The notes beneath the pieces are model-generated. The model saw only the letters and a program-made list of their open reading frames with translations. It had not been told where the DNA came from and ran no database searches. From the NCBI GenBank assembly GCA_037783415.1, contig JAZGTN010000009.1, positions 6,820,001-6,884,000 of the forward strand: a stretch of DNA of 64,000 bases, given 5' to 3'. Source of the DNA: Leptasterias polaris. Its lineage: Eukaryota > Echinodermata > Asteroidea > Forcipulatida > Asteriidae. The position numbers and the translations under genes were made by a program. Position 1 is the stretch's first letter, and each line of letters opens with the position of its first letter. Positions 29,226 through 41,100 of this stretch are shown one piece after another.

Positions 29226-30731
29226 GCTCACTCTAACGCCACAGCATTATTACAGCGAGAGCGCAGATCTGTTCACCTTTTAAAAATACACATCACAAAG
29301 CTTTACCGCTTCATAAATTTACTGAACAGTCTCCCAAACAAAAGCCTCGCTTCTCCTTTAGTCTAAGAATCCCCGCTAACAATGGCTGCATTATTTATCT
29401 TATTACATCAAACGCTAACACAATATTGTTCCCATTCATGCAACGCTTTATAACGGCTGATATACGAGACTAACAACAAACGTGATGTAAGCTTTAATCA
29501 TTTTGCATACCTATAAATACCCGCGTAGGTGTATGTGAACTGACCTTGAATTCAACATCGGCTGTTTGGTGATTCTTTCGTCTTAATAACACGGAGGAAT
29601 ACAAAAATATGGGGAATGCGAGTTTATAATGCTACTGTGTAGCATGGCTTTAGTGTTTTAGGCTAATGCATTGGCAAGGAATTAAGGGATTGGACAGTTT
29701 GTATTTTAGCTTTAATAGTCGTTCACCTACAGCCGTTTTTACAGAGGCGCCAAATTATTGAAATATTTACATTTTGATGCGAGATGTGTGTTATACTCAA
29801 ATTCCGTTTCTTTTGACCCCTTCGGTAACACTCATAACGTGGATCATTGTCTAGTCATGCAATTAAGGAGTTACATGACCTAACTATTTAACAGTCAACC
29901 TCGGTTTGGTTGAATAGGCTATGTCTATTTGAATTGCTTTATACAAAGCAAGATGGCTGCACCTTGAATATTGGGCTATGTCCATATTGGGTGGCTGGGC
30001 TCAGGCGAGAGCTGTGGCTTTCGGCTGCAGTGACAGGTTTGAAAGATTTGGAGTTTTCAGCGACCTAGCATTCCTTGGCATTCTTGTGTCTGAGAGGGCG
30101 CTTTGGGTGACCGTTTCTTCTCAGAAGGATGTGTGCTTTTTCTGTCCTTTTTTTGGGGGGGGGGGGGTGTTTCTTTACAAGGCGACTCATGGTGGCGCTA
30201 TTGTTCTTCGTTTGGGTGCTGGGACATCCTAAAACAAAACCCTCCAACATTTGCAGAACGAATACCTTTATCTTCATCCTTACACCTGTCTATGGTAAAT
30301 GTCTGCCGAACTTCGACCTAGTTAGTTCTCTGATAAACACATGACGTCATTTGCACGTCATCGATATACACATCAAATCACATCGAAGTCCATCAGAATG
30401 TGCGGGTCGATAGTAAAAGATGTTGTGTATAATAGTCCCTTTCTTTTGATAAAACAAGAAAACTCCAGAGCACTGTGTCGTGGTCGATTCAGAGGAGGCG
30501 GGCCTCGCGGTGACTCTCGTGCCTGGAAGTACCCTAGACTAGCCGGCCATTAACCCTCTTCACTCTACACCATAATGAATAATCATACTGAATATATTCA
30601 TGCACGTCATTAGAGGGTCTTTGCCCGTTGTACACAGGCGTTGTTGAAACTACATTCAGGGTGTGATCGGATGTTTAGCAAAGTCAAGCTCAAGCGAATG
30701 TCGCGTAGGCTACTATTATAAGTTTGATGCC
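29226..30731. other. No gene seen; G13 run
   Basis: A poly-G run lies at 30155-30167. CAAGATGGCTGCAC at about 29949 is a YY1-like site. TGACGTCA is at 30342-30349. The short overlapping frames at 29978-30344 straddle the G run in different frames and look spurious. Confidence 0.5.
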
Positions 30732-30876
30732 ACACTGCAAAAAAACTGTGGTGTTAAATTGATAAATTGCATTGGTGTTGTTTTAACACCCTCTGATCAT
30801 GTTAGTTTTTATTCCCCTCTTCGGTATTTTAACAACACCCATGGTGTCAATTTTTACACCCAGGTTTTTGCAGTGT
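30732..30876. mobile_element. ACACTGCAAAAA MITE, 145 bp
   Basis: ACACTGCAAAAAAACTGTGG then TGTTAAATTGA on the left pairs with TGTCAATTTTTACACCCAGG then TTTTTGCAGTGT on the right, about 31 bp per arm. The inner GGTGTTGTTTTAACACC and TTAACAACACCCATGGTGT add pairing. No coding potential. Confidence 0.9.
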
Positions 30877-31854
30877 AGAATTGTTGTGGATAGTAAGAAA
30901 CATTGAAAAGGGAATCAGTTCAATTAATATTTTTAAAAAAATGGTTTGTGGTATGAGATTAATACTAACATTTCAGAGCGTTGTAATTTTCAATCAAGCT
31001 TAAAACGATGACAATGTTGATTAAACTCGTGCAATCGGATAGCTTCCTCACATTACATCAAGAGGGTCAACAATGCAAAGCTAATCTTTGGACCCAAACT
31101 TCAGTTTTGGTGTGGTCGGTGATACTGCTCGATGTTTGCATTCTTACTTTATTTTTGAATAAAAGGTATTACATTTCGTATTTACGTCGGAATTGTCTCT
31201 TCTTATGTGCAGATAACAGGGACATTTAGCTATTTATTGAGATCTTTTGACAGTTGTAATTGTTACCGCAATTGTAATTGTTACCGATCTTTTGCTATTC
31301 CTTAAACGAAAGCTGCTTCTAGCATTCTTTGCTCTCTTTGACTCAAGAAGACTGAGTATTGACAATGTCATGAGCTATCAAATATCATTTTGTAAGGTTC
31401 TGTTTATGTTCTTATTGAGTTTTGCCGTCCCTTTAAACACAAGGCGGGAGAGAAAGAGAGAGAGAGAGAGAAGGGGGGGTGGGTGGATGCAGGAAGATGA
31501 AGTGGAGACAGACATTCAGTTCTTACAGGTGCACATTGTTTGTCTTCGGATCTTCCTCATCCATGGAACTTACCGTACTCCTCACGGGAATGAAGACGGC
31601 AAACAGCCAAGCTCTCTCATAAACAAACAAACCGACCTCCTGGATTTATGATTTGCAATTCTACGTCTTATTAATTTCCTGTAGTTTTTAAAGATTTCTG
31701 TGCTCATTTTGTTTGTTTTACTGTTTCAATCTCGTTTCGAAAATATCTGACTCCTTGGATGGAAGGATTAAGAGACAATGCTGATTAAACTTCGGATCAG
31801 TGGTTACTTTAGAAAGTGAGGTACTGAAGGTGTCACTTAAACAAACAAAACACA
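30877..31854. other. No gene seen; GA microsatellite
   Basis: An interrupted (GA)n and G-rich run lies at 31447-31483, inside a 134-codon frame (31247-31651) whose Arg/Glu-rich stretch is just the microsatellite. The rest of that frame is not recognisable. Confidence 0.55.
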
Positions 31855-32045
31855 ATTCTGGTCAGAATTGACCCCGACAAGAGTCACGGGGTCACAGACC
31901 ATTTTTCTGGTCAGTGTGACCCGTTTTGGGTTCAACATGGCTCGCAATTTAAATCAAAAACCATTATTGATTTGGAGGTCTGGTCATCATAGCAACGCAG
32001 AAAAACGGGTCATGCTGACTCCAAAATTGATTCTAAACCCCTGAG
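31855..32045. repeat. TGACCC-rich dispersed repeat, copy 4
   Basis: CTGGTCAGAATTGACCCCGA, TTTCTGGTCAGTGTGACCCG and AAAACGGGTCATGCTGACTC keep the order of the 23938-24070 unit, including the paired GGTCA and TGACC arms. Confidence 0.65.
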
Positions 32046-32060
32046 ATTTTTACTTCTTAA

Positions 32061-32125
32061 TTGATTGATTGATTGACTAATTGATTGATTGATTGATTGA
32101 TTGATTTATTGAATGATTGATGTGT
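32061..32125 (+). repeat. (TTGA)n microsatellite
   Basis: About 15 TTGA units with a few interruptions. Confidence 0.9.
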
Positions 32126-33039
32126 ATCCACGTTTCTCTTATCTACTACGTGTGGTTTTAAAATTATATCAGGACCAATAAAATAAATAAACAATCTTGT
32201 GGAATAAACATATTGTCTCATTAGCATCTGGTCTTAACTATAATAGGAAGAGCAAGATGATCCATTAATCTGTGACATTTTCCGTTAGTGTTTACATTGT
32301 TCAACACTTTATTCTTTGAAATGTTGCATATTGATTTTGGTTTAATGAGTGCTGAGAACTTGATCTCTCTCTTGAAATCGATACCACCAGAAGAGCATAT
32401 AATAGAGTTATAAACACTGGAGAACCATTGCCTTCTGAATGGATATTCAGAAATGAAACACGAAATAGTCACGTGGCAAAAATACAACCCGTATTCGGCA
32501 TCTACTGCTTACGAACTCAATGAATGCGTATCGTCGTACAGCGTGGCTCACATAAGCAACTTAATTGACGAACGAAGCCTTCCAAACACTTTGACTGTTC
32601 CATGAACTACAAAAATGTTTAACAGAAAACATACACGGTAAAATCGACAACATTCAATAGTCGTTTTTCTGCATCAAACACACCTGTCTTATTAATGGGT
32701 CTTGTGAAACAGAAGATGGTTACCTATGTATCCAGTTACCTGGCTTTAGTAGAACGGGATAAAAATGTTACTCCCCTTAGGTCATTGCAGGAATTGATTC
32801 TACCATGAGGGCCCAATTCTCTACCGTTGAAGATGCAAACGCATAATCACGATTTGCAACGTTTGGGTTGTGTTTACGAAGACATTCATCTGTCCGGCGA
32901 AGATTTAGGCTTAGAACTTTGACATTGAAATGGCATTAAACGGTAATTTTGTTTTGAAAAAAAATAAAAATATTAAAGAGCATGTGGCTATGAGGCGTCG
33001 AGCACTCTTTCAACTGTGACTGGTGTGGCCCTCTCATTT
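32126..33039. other. No gene seen
   Basis: Unique-looking AT-rich sequence; the 88-codon minus-strand frame at 32221-32487 has no recognisable features. Confidence 0.5.
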
Positions 33040-33360
33040 AGCCCGTACTCAAACCATGTACTTAAATGCAACCAGGCCTATTTGGTTCCAATCATGCACC
33101 CTAAAAATGTAGACCGAACATAGACTTGTTTTGAAAAGCAGCGGGGCCTGAAAGTGGCTCCTCCCTTGTACCTTAAAATATACCCGGACCTATAAAGTGT
33201 GCCCCGATCATGTGCTGAATTGCAGCCGGGCCTAAATGTGGTCCCAATCTTGTACCTAAAAACGTAACCCGAACATACTCAACCATGTAATGCAAATTCA
33301 GCAGGGCCTAAAGGTTGCTCCAACCTATTAACTAAAAGCATAGCCCGCACGTAAATCGGG
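33040..33360 (-). repeat. Degenerate minisatellite (TGTACCTAAA... family)
   Basis: Recurring ATGTACTTAAATGCAACC, TTGTACCTTAAAATATACCC and TTGTACCTAAAAACGTAACC blocks, with GGGCCTAAA between them. On the minus strand these resemble the GGCTACATTTAGGTACAGGG unit at 45867-46232. Confidence 0.55.
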
Positions 33361-34513
33361 TGAAAATATCTTGGATCGCAGACTGGCTACAACAGCAGTA
33401 GCTTTTTTTAACGTCATGCTTTGTGGTTTTTACATGCTGTCATATTAATGAAAGAATGTCAATTAATGTTTTCTCTTATGACAAACAAATTAGGTTAATG
33501 ATAAATTACTATTGACTTGAACTGATAAACCGCAACATTTGTCCTGGGAGAATCATCTTTTGTTTTTAACTGAAGAGGACAATTTGTGGAATAGATAAAC
33601 ATGACAATAATCAAAGTGATGCATGTGTTGTCACAAAATACTTAATTTAAAAAAAAGTAAAGTCGAATATGTTTTTGGAGGATATTGGCGAGATTGCAAT
33701 GATTATAGTGTCACAGATGTGGTTAAGATACAGTTTGAAGTGCCATGTGTAATTTATTGGTGGATTCAATGCGAACATTTTCCTGGACAGCATCTACAAC
33801 CATTACTAGCTGGCACTTGATTTGCTCCTCATGTCCATTCTTCTTATCTTACCAGTAGGTGGCGCTATAACTAATAGACTGTCCATGTCTTTGTACTTTT
33901 ATCATGTTGACTTCAACACTTGGTGTCAGATGGTTGGATCTCTAGGCTCACTTTAGGCTGGATGTCACGCAGATAGCTTTTTAACAGCGCTGTTGTCACC
34001 CAAGAAGAACTCATCAATTAGGAACCGATGTTACCATCATTTTGGGGGATGGTGGTACCAATCAAGGCATAATGGTATCCTCGATTTGGGATAGGTTGGA
34101 GTGAACATACGTATAGGGTTCCCTGATAGGGGATAATCAGGATGAGGTTCCAATAACACGATACAAAATTAACTTCAAGTTAGACGATGGGTATCACATG
34201 CTCAAATGAAGCCCGCCCTCTTCCGTCGGAAACTCCTTTGATATCGAGTAGACAGAAACTTTGTATGTACAACACATATAGTTTGGTTGTTATGAATTCC
34301 ATTTGTATATAAATAACTGTAACATGGTCTGGAGTTAGAAGCAGATCAATGAGAATATCTTCCAGTCTATTTACTGATGGTGGGAGTTTCAGTGAATACA
34401 AACAGAGTGTCATGAGGAATTCGAGCAAATCCTGTCTGTTGTAGACGACCTTACTACGCCCCAAGGGGGTAAACATTTTAACCCTCCTACTGCCAACACA
34501 ATTTGTTATTGAG
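33361..34513. other. No gene seen; one consensus CTCF-like site
   Basis: CCAGTAGGTGGCGC at 33852-33865 fits the CTCF core at every position. The 139-codon minus-strand frame at 34180-34599 overlaps a MITE end and has no domain I can name. Confidence 0.5.
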
Positions 34514-35153
34514 TTGACTGACCATTCAAAACCATTTGGTCGAATGGTTTTGAGTGGTGAGCTAACTGTGTATAGAGTAGACCCCCTGAATGGTTTCAAA
34601 TGGTATGTCAGCTTATCTATAGCCCAGTATGGATACTTTCAAGTGGTGGAATGGTTTGCCCTTGGAGTGGTGATTTTGAGTGCATTGTGAACTCAATTAG
34701 GGTTACAATGTTTTTGTAAACACAGTGCCAGTGTTTTCCCCTGAACTGATAAACACAAGGCTGTATGCATTACACTTGGGGTAAACATATACCAGACTTC
34801 TGGGCATGTTCCATTTTTAACAGAGGTTAAAATTGTTATGTTATTGTATGTTTTTAATTGTTTTGATATTATATAACTCATTACATAATATTATAAAGAA
34901 AATAATAGTAGGATACATTTTCTAAAGACTTGGTAAAGGTAATTACTGTACAGTACATTCACCATTCAAAACCATTTAGCCTTGGGGGCATACCACAGTG
35001 CAGTGTATCCACCACTCAAAACCATTTGAATGGTTGTGAATGGTGACACAGCTTATCACCAATACAGGTCAAATGGTACTGCCATGTGTGTACAAAAACA
35101 ATTGGGTTGTAAATGGTAGTGAATTTTGAATGGTTTTGAATGGTGTATCAGTA
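34514..35153. mobile_element. MITE with repeated GAATGGT motifs, about 640 bp
   Basis: CTGACCATTCAAAACCATTT at 34518 is inverted at the right end as TGGTTTTGAATGGTGTATCA. Two clusters (34518-34690 and 34950-35153) hold about a dozen direct and inverted copies of ACCATTCAAAACCATTT or parts of it; the middle 260 bp has none. Such subterminal arrays are typical transposase-binding arrangements. Confidence 0.7.
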
Positions 35154-36125
35154 GGTATTATTAAACAGGATTTTTAAACATAAAAACAATCATTGTTTTA
35201 AGTGTCTGAAAGCTGACTGATTATGAAGTCCATACTCTAGAACAATTTTAGATTTTTGTGAATCATTAGGCTTCTCTCTGAAATTAAATCATACTCAATA
35301 AAACTGTCTAAAAGTCTACAAAAAACAAAAACGCAACAGCTGTTGTTGCAACTAAAGTAAGGACAATGTCTTTAAATGCTGAAAATTGTGCATGCTTTTA
35401 TTCTTACTATTTTCTCCTACCTAACACAACATTTTAAGCCCAAATTATCACAGGTTTGTTATTTTATGTGTATGGTTGATCACACAAAACACGAACACTG
35501 TCTGCGGCGACTATTTCGTCATTAACATTCATGTCTGATGCCTTTAAGTTGAGGTAACCAAATTTAGCCCACAGAAATACGGAAGATGCATTGGGGTTGG
35601 ATCGCAGACGGAGTATAGGGAAGTGTTTCGATTTTAATTAAGAAGGATGAAGGCAATTTCAAGTTGTCTATGAGATATTATGAATACATTTTTTGAAAGT
35701 TCTAAAGCCTTTTAGTTTGGATGAAAATTGGACTGAACGATTTCTATGAGATGTTTATGTTTGGGGTAGACATGACGAAAGACTGACGACATCAAATGCT
35801 GAAAAAATATATATATATATATAAATTAATCACAGTCTAGATTACCGACATGCACAAAGTGTACACTCAGACAACTATAAAGACGGTAATGTCCAATTTT
35901 TAATATCCAGCTTGAAGAATTAGGGCTCATATCAAAACTGCTCAGCTGCCATTTTTACATTTCATGTTTTTGTTTGGATAAGATATATAAATAAAACTGT
36001 TTTCTTAAAAGCCTTTGTTTTGCATTTTCAGAGATGTTTGTATCTAAGTGTGTTCATACATAATCAGGTATTTCCTGGGTTAGTCCAAGCTGAATTGTTT
36101 TCTTGACTCATGACATTTTGTAGTT
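35154..36125. other. No gene seen; truncated MITE trace and AT microsatellite
   Basis: ATCACAGGTTTGTTATTTTA followed by TGTGTATGGTTGATCAC (35449-35485) looks like a fragment of the TTAA MITE families. (AT)n lies at 35807-35823. Confidence 0.5.
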
Positions 36126-36375
36126 TGGTTTCGTCTAGCATTGACAATTGACATACCGATTTTGTACACAAAGGATGCGGGTAAAGATTTGTCCAGCCCC
36201 TTCAAACCAAATCACCGTCCCATGGTGATTGACTCACGTCTACGACGTGTGGCGTGGTCCAGCTTAGGATATCATGGCATGAGCTGACCAGTGTGTACGA
36301 TGTGATTAAAACAACTGAATTATCAATATATTTCAGCATGGCATGCTGATAATGTACCTCTTTGCAGGGTTTTAA
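36126..36375 (+). repeat. Dispersed repeat family B, copy 2
   Basis: ATTGACAATTGACATACCGA, TTTTGTACACAAAGGATGCG, GGTCCAGCTTAGGATATCAT and CAGTGTGTACGATGTGATTA are in the same order as at 5251. The 3' end reads TTTCAGCATGGCATGCTGAT, a palindrome matching the CTGACAG end of other copies. Confidence 0.75.
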
Positions 36376-36564
36376 TATGATGAAGTATCCCGTCAAGCAG
36401 GAATACTCTTGAATGATTGATAGAGGCATTAGGTGTTTGTGGACAAACACAGAGCTGTTCCGGTTTTTCTGATTCATAAAATGTTTTAACAATAAACAAG
36501 AAATCACAAACATTACGACATTATGACATGTGGTTCAGGAGATATGATTATCTCAAATTATGAG

Positions 36565-37045
36565 CTTCCTGTTAAGACCGGAAGTAAAGGTCAACATGGG
36601 GTCACGGTTACCCAAGGCTTATCTCCAATGCCCAAGGTATCTATAACTGAAAATATATTGAAAATCGGTTTGGTAGTTCTTGAGATATGGTCTCACTTCC
36701 GGTTGACCTGGAAGTAAAGGTCAACGGTCAACATGGGGTTACGGTTACCCAAGGCTAATCTCCAATGCCCAAGGAGTCCATAACTGAAAAAAGTTTGAAA
36801 ATAGGTTGTGTAGTTCTTGAGGTATAGTCTCACTTCCTGTTGACCCAGAAATAAAGGTCAACATGGGGTCACGGTTACCCAAGGCTAATCTCCAATGCCC
36901 AAGGAGTCTATAACTGAAAAAAAGTTTGAAAATCGGTTGTGTAGTTCTTGAGGTATAGTCCCACTTCCGGTTGACCCGGAAGGTAGTTCAAAATGGGGTC
37001 ACAGTTACCAAGGCTAATCTTCAATGCCCAATGAGTCGATGCAAG
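36565..37045 (+). repeat. Tandem repeat, four units of about 131 bp
   Basis: Units start at 36565, 36696, 36833 and 36964. Each reads CTTCCGGTTGACCTGGAAGT, AAAGGTCAACATGGGGTCAC, GGTTACCCAAGGCTAATCTC, CAATGCCCAAGGAGTC, AACTGAAAAAAGTTTGAAAA, TGTAGTTCTTGAGGTATAG. The second unit carries an extra GGTCAAC. The fourth is more diverged and fades near 37045. Each unit starts with an inverted pair of ETS-type half sites. Confidence 0.9.
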
Positions 37046-37370
37046 ATTGCCTAACCAAATATTCACACCACTGTGAAGTGGCTAATTAATTAATAATTTT
37101 AACCTTTTTTACATTAAGAGTAAAATTTATGATATAGGATCTAACTCTTTCATTTTTACAATTTAGGATATTAGGTCACATGCACGGTTGTGTAAACAGG
37201 TTTTTTAACTTGAAATTTTGTATATGAAACTTCTGTTACACGGGTCACCAACTGTTTCAGAAACGGTTACATGTTTGCAAAAAATTACTGTGAATGCGCA
37301 GGCTTATACACGTAAGCCAGTGACGGTAACACGGTTAAGTGACAGATCTTACGTTTAAACGTCACATTTG

Positions 37371-37965
37371 TACGGTTTGGATAAACGTTGACAAAAAATT
37401 CACTCGAAAAGTGCTGCGAAATGCTGACCATAATATTTGCGATCACGATTTGCACAGCAAACGATCCCATGCCACACGCACCCAAATCATTTCCAATTTA
37501 CAGGCTTAAGTCTTTGTTATTTCTTACTTTGCGTGCGACATTAGTTGCAAGAAACACTGAACGCTAGAGGGCGTTCCACAACAAATTGATTGCACGGTTA
37601 CCCGGTTAACCAATCGATAATCTTGTTAAACGTTTAATGTTTACGGTTTGGATCAGCGTAAACACATTCACTTGAAAAGGACTGCGAAATGGCGACCATA
37701 ATAACTGCGATCACGATTTGCACAGCAAACGATCCCATGCCACACGCACCCATATCATTTCCAATTTGTTATTTCTTACTTTGCGTGCGGCATTAGTTGC
37801 AAGAAACACTGAACGCTAGAGGGCGTTCCACAACAAATCGATTGCACGGTTACCCGGTTAACCAAACGATAATCTTGTTAAACGTTTAATGTATGGTTGG
37901 GATCAGCGTAAACAAATTCACTTGAAAAGTACTGCGAAATGGTGACTATAATAATTGCGGTTAAA
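37371..37965 (+). repeat. Tandem duplication, about 271-bp unit, 2.3 copies
   Basis: Starts at 37371, 37642 and 37892 (spacing 271 and 250, the latter through a deletion near AATTTACAGGCTTAAGTC). Shared blocks include CGATCACGATTTGCACAGCA, AACGATCCCATGCCACACGC and GAACGCTAGAGGGCGTTCC. The last is itself a palindrome around a CTCF-like core (37561-37574; 37813-37826). The third copy is truncated after about 75 bp. Confidence 0.9.
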
Positions 37966-37979
37966 CATCTACATTATTA

Positions 37980-38425
37980 ATAATCAACCTCAAAATGTTG
38001 ACCATAATAAATGCGAACGGTTACACATGTAACTGACGGTTTCAGAAACATTTACGGGTTTACTAAAAAATAACCAAAAATGCATGTCAAGCTAAATGCT
38101 GTTGTATTAAAATCGTAATGTTAATGTTTGTTTTTGTTTATATGACATGCGTGTATAAACCAACCATTTTAGAAACGGTTACAAAATCAACTGTAAATGC
38201 TCAGGCTTTGTAAGCCTACCTGTGACGATGACACGGTTAACCACGGCTTAACATCTACATTATATTATTAGGGTTCAGATAAATGTTTAAAAAACAACCT
38301 CAATAACCATAATAAATGCGAACGGTTACACATGTAACTGACGGTTTCAGAAACGGTTATGGGTTTACTAAAAATAACCCAAAATGCATGTCACGTTAAA
38401 TGCTGCTGTATTAAAATCATAATTG
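37980..38425 (+). repeat. Direct repeat pair, about 130 bp, 306 bp apart
   Basis: ACCATAATAAATGCGAACGG, TTACACATGTAACTGACGGT, TTCAGAAAC and AAAATGCATGTCA occur at 38001 and again at 38307. Parts (GAAACGGTTACA, TGACGGTAACACGGTTAA) recur at 37262-37340 and 38172-38245, so the whole of 37160-38425 is one complex tandem domain. Confidence 0.8.
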
Positions 38426-39239
38426 TAACAATTTTCTACCCTGAAATGCCAATCGAGTATACATGTTATTCTCGTTTAGGCTAAAACAGTAAATTCATAT
38501 GGGATATGAGTGTATTGTAATTGTGGCTCTTCACACCCCCAAATCCAACACTGACCGTTTAGCCATGGAAAAACTAATTTCTCTTTACCACACCTTTCCT
38601 CAATCAGCTCTTTTTATTGCTAAAACATATCGTTTTCCGGCGAACGGGACCCAAGAGCAGACAGTCTACAACGCCGGTAATATCCGCATAAAACGCGGCG
38701 AAACATGTTTTCGTCGTCCACGCTAAAACCTGAATAACGACCTGCAGATCTGTGGTACACACGACGACATGAACCTCAGACTCAGAGCATCAACAATTCT
38801 CTCGATTTTTGTCGGCGACAGTGATGATGTGTCTATGTATTATTCTACAAAAACGGCAACAACACGGGTCGTAAATGGGTTGAGGATTTGGTTGAGGATT
38901 TGGTCGTGTTTGGTCGTGTTTTTTCCTACTGACAATGTTTTAATAAGTTTTGATGCTTTTAAACTGACCGTCAATAAAAAAATTATCGTTTTAAGAAACA
39001 TTTGTGTAATCTAGGACGTTAAATTTGAGCTTAATTGAAAAATTATGTTTCTAGAAGTCGGATTTGTTTTCACTGTCTCCATTTGTTTTGTACACGGGCG
39101 AAAATGCGCAATAAATTACGTCATTGTGACGTCGTCCGTAGTTTAAGGCCGGAAAGCACATCTACAGTATCACAGATGTATAAAACTGAAACAAGTTTGT
39201 CGATCGGGGGTATACTTTTTGAGATATGGTGGGAACAAG
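38426..39239. other. No gene seen
   Basis: Mostly unique-looking. A small duplication (GAGGATTTGGTTGAGGATTT, then GGTCGTGTTTGGTCGTGTTT) lies at 38880-38920. The frames at 38499, 38769 and 39035 have no recognisable features. Confidence 0.5.
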
Positions 39240-39420
39240 GTTGGCTAATTAAATATTCACCTCGCTGTTAAGAGGCTAATTAATTAAGAATTTTTACATT
39301 TATTACATTTAGAGTTAAGTTTATGTACTAAGCTTCAATTTGATATAATTATGATCTAACTCTTTCGTTTTTACGCTTTAGGATATTAGGAGCCAACAAA
39401 AAACGTGTGCAATTGCTATA
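39240..39420 (+). repeat. Repeat end shared with 37060-37175
   Basis: AAATATTCACCTCGCTGTTA, AGAGGCTAATTAATTAA, GATCTAACTCTTTCGTTTTT and TTAGGATATTAGG match the same ordered blocks that follow the 131-bp tandem array. It probably marks the end of one repeat family. Confidence 0.65.
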
Positions 39421-39483
39421 GGATTTAGGCAGAAACAAAGAATAAGAAAAACTAGAATTGCCCAAGAGCTTTAAATTGTGTGT

Positions 39484-39730
39484 TTTGAACTGTTTTCAGC
39501 CTGCCGCTAGAGGGCGCTTTTGAATTATGTGACGTAAACTAGATACTTGCCAGATCACAACATAGTTAAAAACAACTCAAAAAAATCCCCACTTTCAAGT
39601 TACTGGGCATTTCCGGTTTCGACCGGAAGTAGAGGTCATGTGAGGTCACGCGCATGAAAAAAAATTAAGACCTATTTGACCTTAGTATGATCCGCATAAA
39701 GCAACCGCCGGTCTCTTAAGTGTGATTTGT
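39484..39730 (+). repeat. CRE/ETS/CTCF dispersed repeat, copy 2, proximal part
   Basis: It parallels 22860-23120. Shared in order are CCTGCCGCTAGAGGGCGCTT, GACGT, TTTCCGGTTTCGACCGGAAG, AGAGGTCATG, GAAGACCT-type, ATGATCCGCATAAAGCAACC and GGTCTCTT. The direct pair AGGTCA-TGTG-AGGTCA at 39633-39648 has DR4 nuclear-receptor spacing. Confidence 0.8.
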
Positions 39731-39734
39731 TACA

Positions 39735-39800
39735 GACTTTCAGTTGGTAGAGCGCCGGCACGTCAATCCAAAGGTCGTTGGTTCAAATCCCGCTGTAGTC
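39735..39800 (+). pseudogene. tRNA-like pseudogene or SINE head (Asp-like)
   Basis: CAGTTGGTAGAGCGCCGG is a good D-arm/A box and GGTTCAAATCCCGC a good T-arm/B box, with a GTC in the anticodon position. The anticodon stem (CCGGC against TCCAA) does not pair, U33 is replaced by C, and the acceptor stem is poor. I therefore read it as a tRNA-derived repeat head rather than a working gene. Confidence 0.6.
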
Positions 39801-39896
39801 AATTTTTTCTTGTTCAACCCAAAATCATTTAAAATTTACCCAGTCAGTTTCCCTTGTGGTTTATTATTTGAGACTTTCAAACATAAACAAATAAAT

Positions 39897-40280
39897 AAGA
39901 GAATACGCTTGAGAAACATAATTTAAAGTTTGAGTGGCCAGGGCAAGGTTGTTCACACGTTAATACGCTATCGTGCGTCGTCAATGCGGGTGAACTGATA
40001 GGTGCGAAGATAGAAGTAAAGGTGAAATGGGGGTCATATTTTGGAGTTACAAATATTCCAAATAGTAGATGGATTATCCTCTAGGGTGCACTATAAGTTG
40101 TAACACCGATTGATGCGAAATGTCTTCCTACATGTACCTATACAGTACAAGTACATACATGTGTAAATTGAAATACACTTGCCATGTGACTTCTAAGAAA
40201 ATACGCTTGAGAAACATAATTTAAAGTTTGAGTGGCCAGGGCAAGGCTGCTTGCACATTAATATACTATCGTGCGTCATT
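39897..40280 (+). repeat. Direct repeat pair of about 85 bp, 300 bp apart
   Basis: GAATACGCTTGAGAAACATA, ATTTAAAGTTTGAGTGGCCA, GGGCAAGGTTG and CTATCGTGCGTC occur at about 39900 and 40200 with few differences. The sequence between them is unrelated. Confidence 0.8.
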
Positions 40281-41100
40281 TGTTGTCCTTTTTGGACCAG
40301 ATGTAAATGTCAAAATGTTGTCATGTCTGTCCAAAAGTTTGAGCAAGGTTAATTCTACAACCTGATATAAACATTATCCTGAAATAGTAGTTTAAAAAAA
40401 ATGAATAAGATAAGATATTAAGAAAATTTCAACTCAATACGTGAATCACACATTAAAAGTAGATCTGAGTTTGCCTACATGTATGACAAACTCGGGTTCA
40501 TACCAACTGGTTTGGGAATGAGCAGTTTTCAACAAGATCTTTCTTATCTGATCAAAAGTTCATAAGTGCAAACATGTGGTTTAGGGTGTCATTGCCTGTG
40601 AGTTTACAGACAGAACCATCGACGAAATTTCACAGTTTCTTGTTTAAAATGTGAAGTATTGGGAAAGTGAGTTAAATGTTATCATTAAAGCAACTTTGAA
40701 TCATAAAAATCGACCAAATATATCTCGAGAAATTGAATAAGAAACAATTGGACTTTCTCTCTGCTCTTCAGCATTTCGGTGATTTGACACCAGCAAGTAG
40801 GCTTGTGGGTTATGGATCACTGGCCTCGGGGAAGTGGGTTCCAGGGTGAATGTTTATAAAACAATTACTTAACTGATAACAGCTGATAAGATTCACAGTG
40901 AAACTGGTGAGTAGAATTCTGAGATTTTGGTAAATTGTGGGAAAATCACTTAATGTTCCGATTTGAACTGGAAGTCAATCTCAAAATGATCTGTTCTTTG
41001 AAGCGTTTGTAGAACATTTAACAACCTATCCGATGATGTGTACATTGTAAAAATCAACGTTGTGGTCCACGAGTTATGATTTTTTCAAATATTAAACTTT
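40281..41100. other. No gene seen; probable repeat body
   Basis: AT-rich sequence between two recognised parts of the CRE-type repeat. It may be a more diverged part of the same element. No open frame. Confidence 0.4.

Noticed and set aside
31247..31651. 134-codon ORF
   Set aside because: It includes the GA microsatellite and has no recognisable domain.
34180..34599. 139-codon minus-strand ORF as a reverse-transcriptase fragment
   Set aside because: A short stretch looked faintly LINE-like, but no RT motif is present and part of the frame lies in a MITE end.
39735..39800. Functional tRNA-Asp gene
   Set aside because: A and B boxes are good, but the anticodon stem does not pair, U33 is missing, and the acceptor stem is poor.
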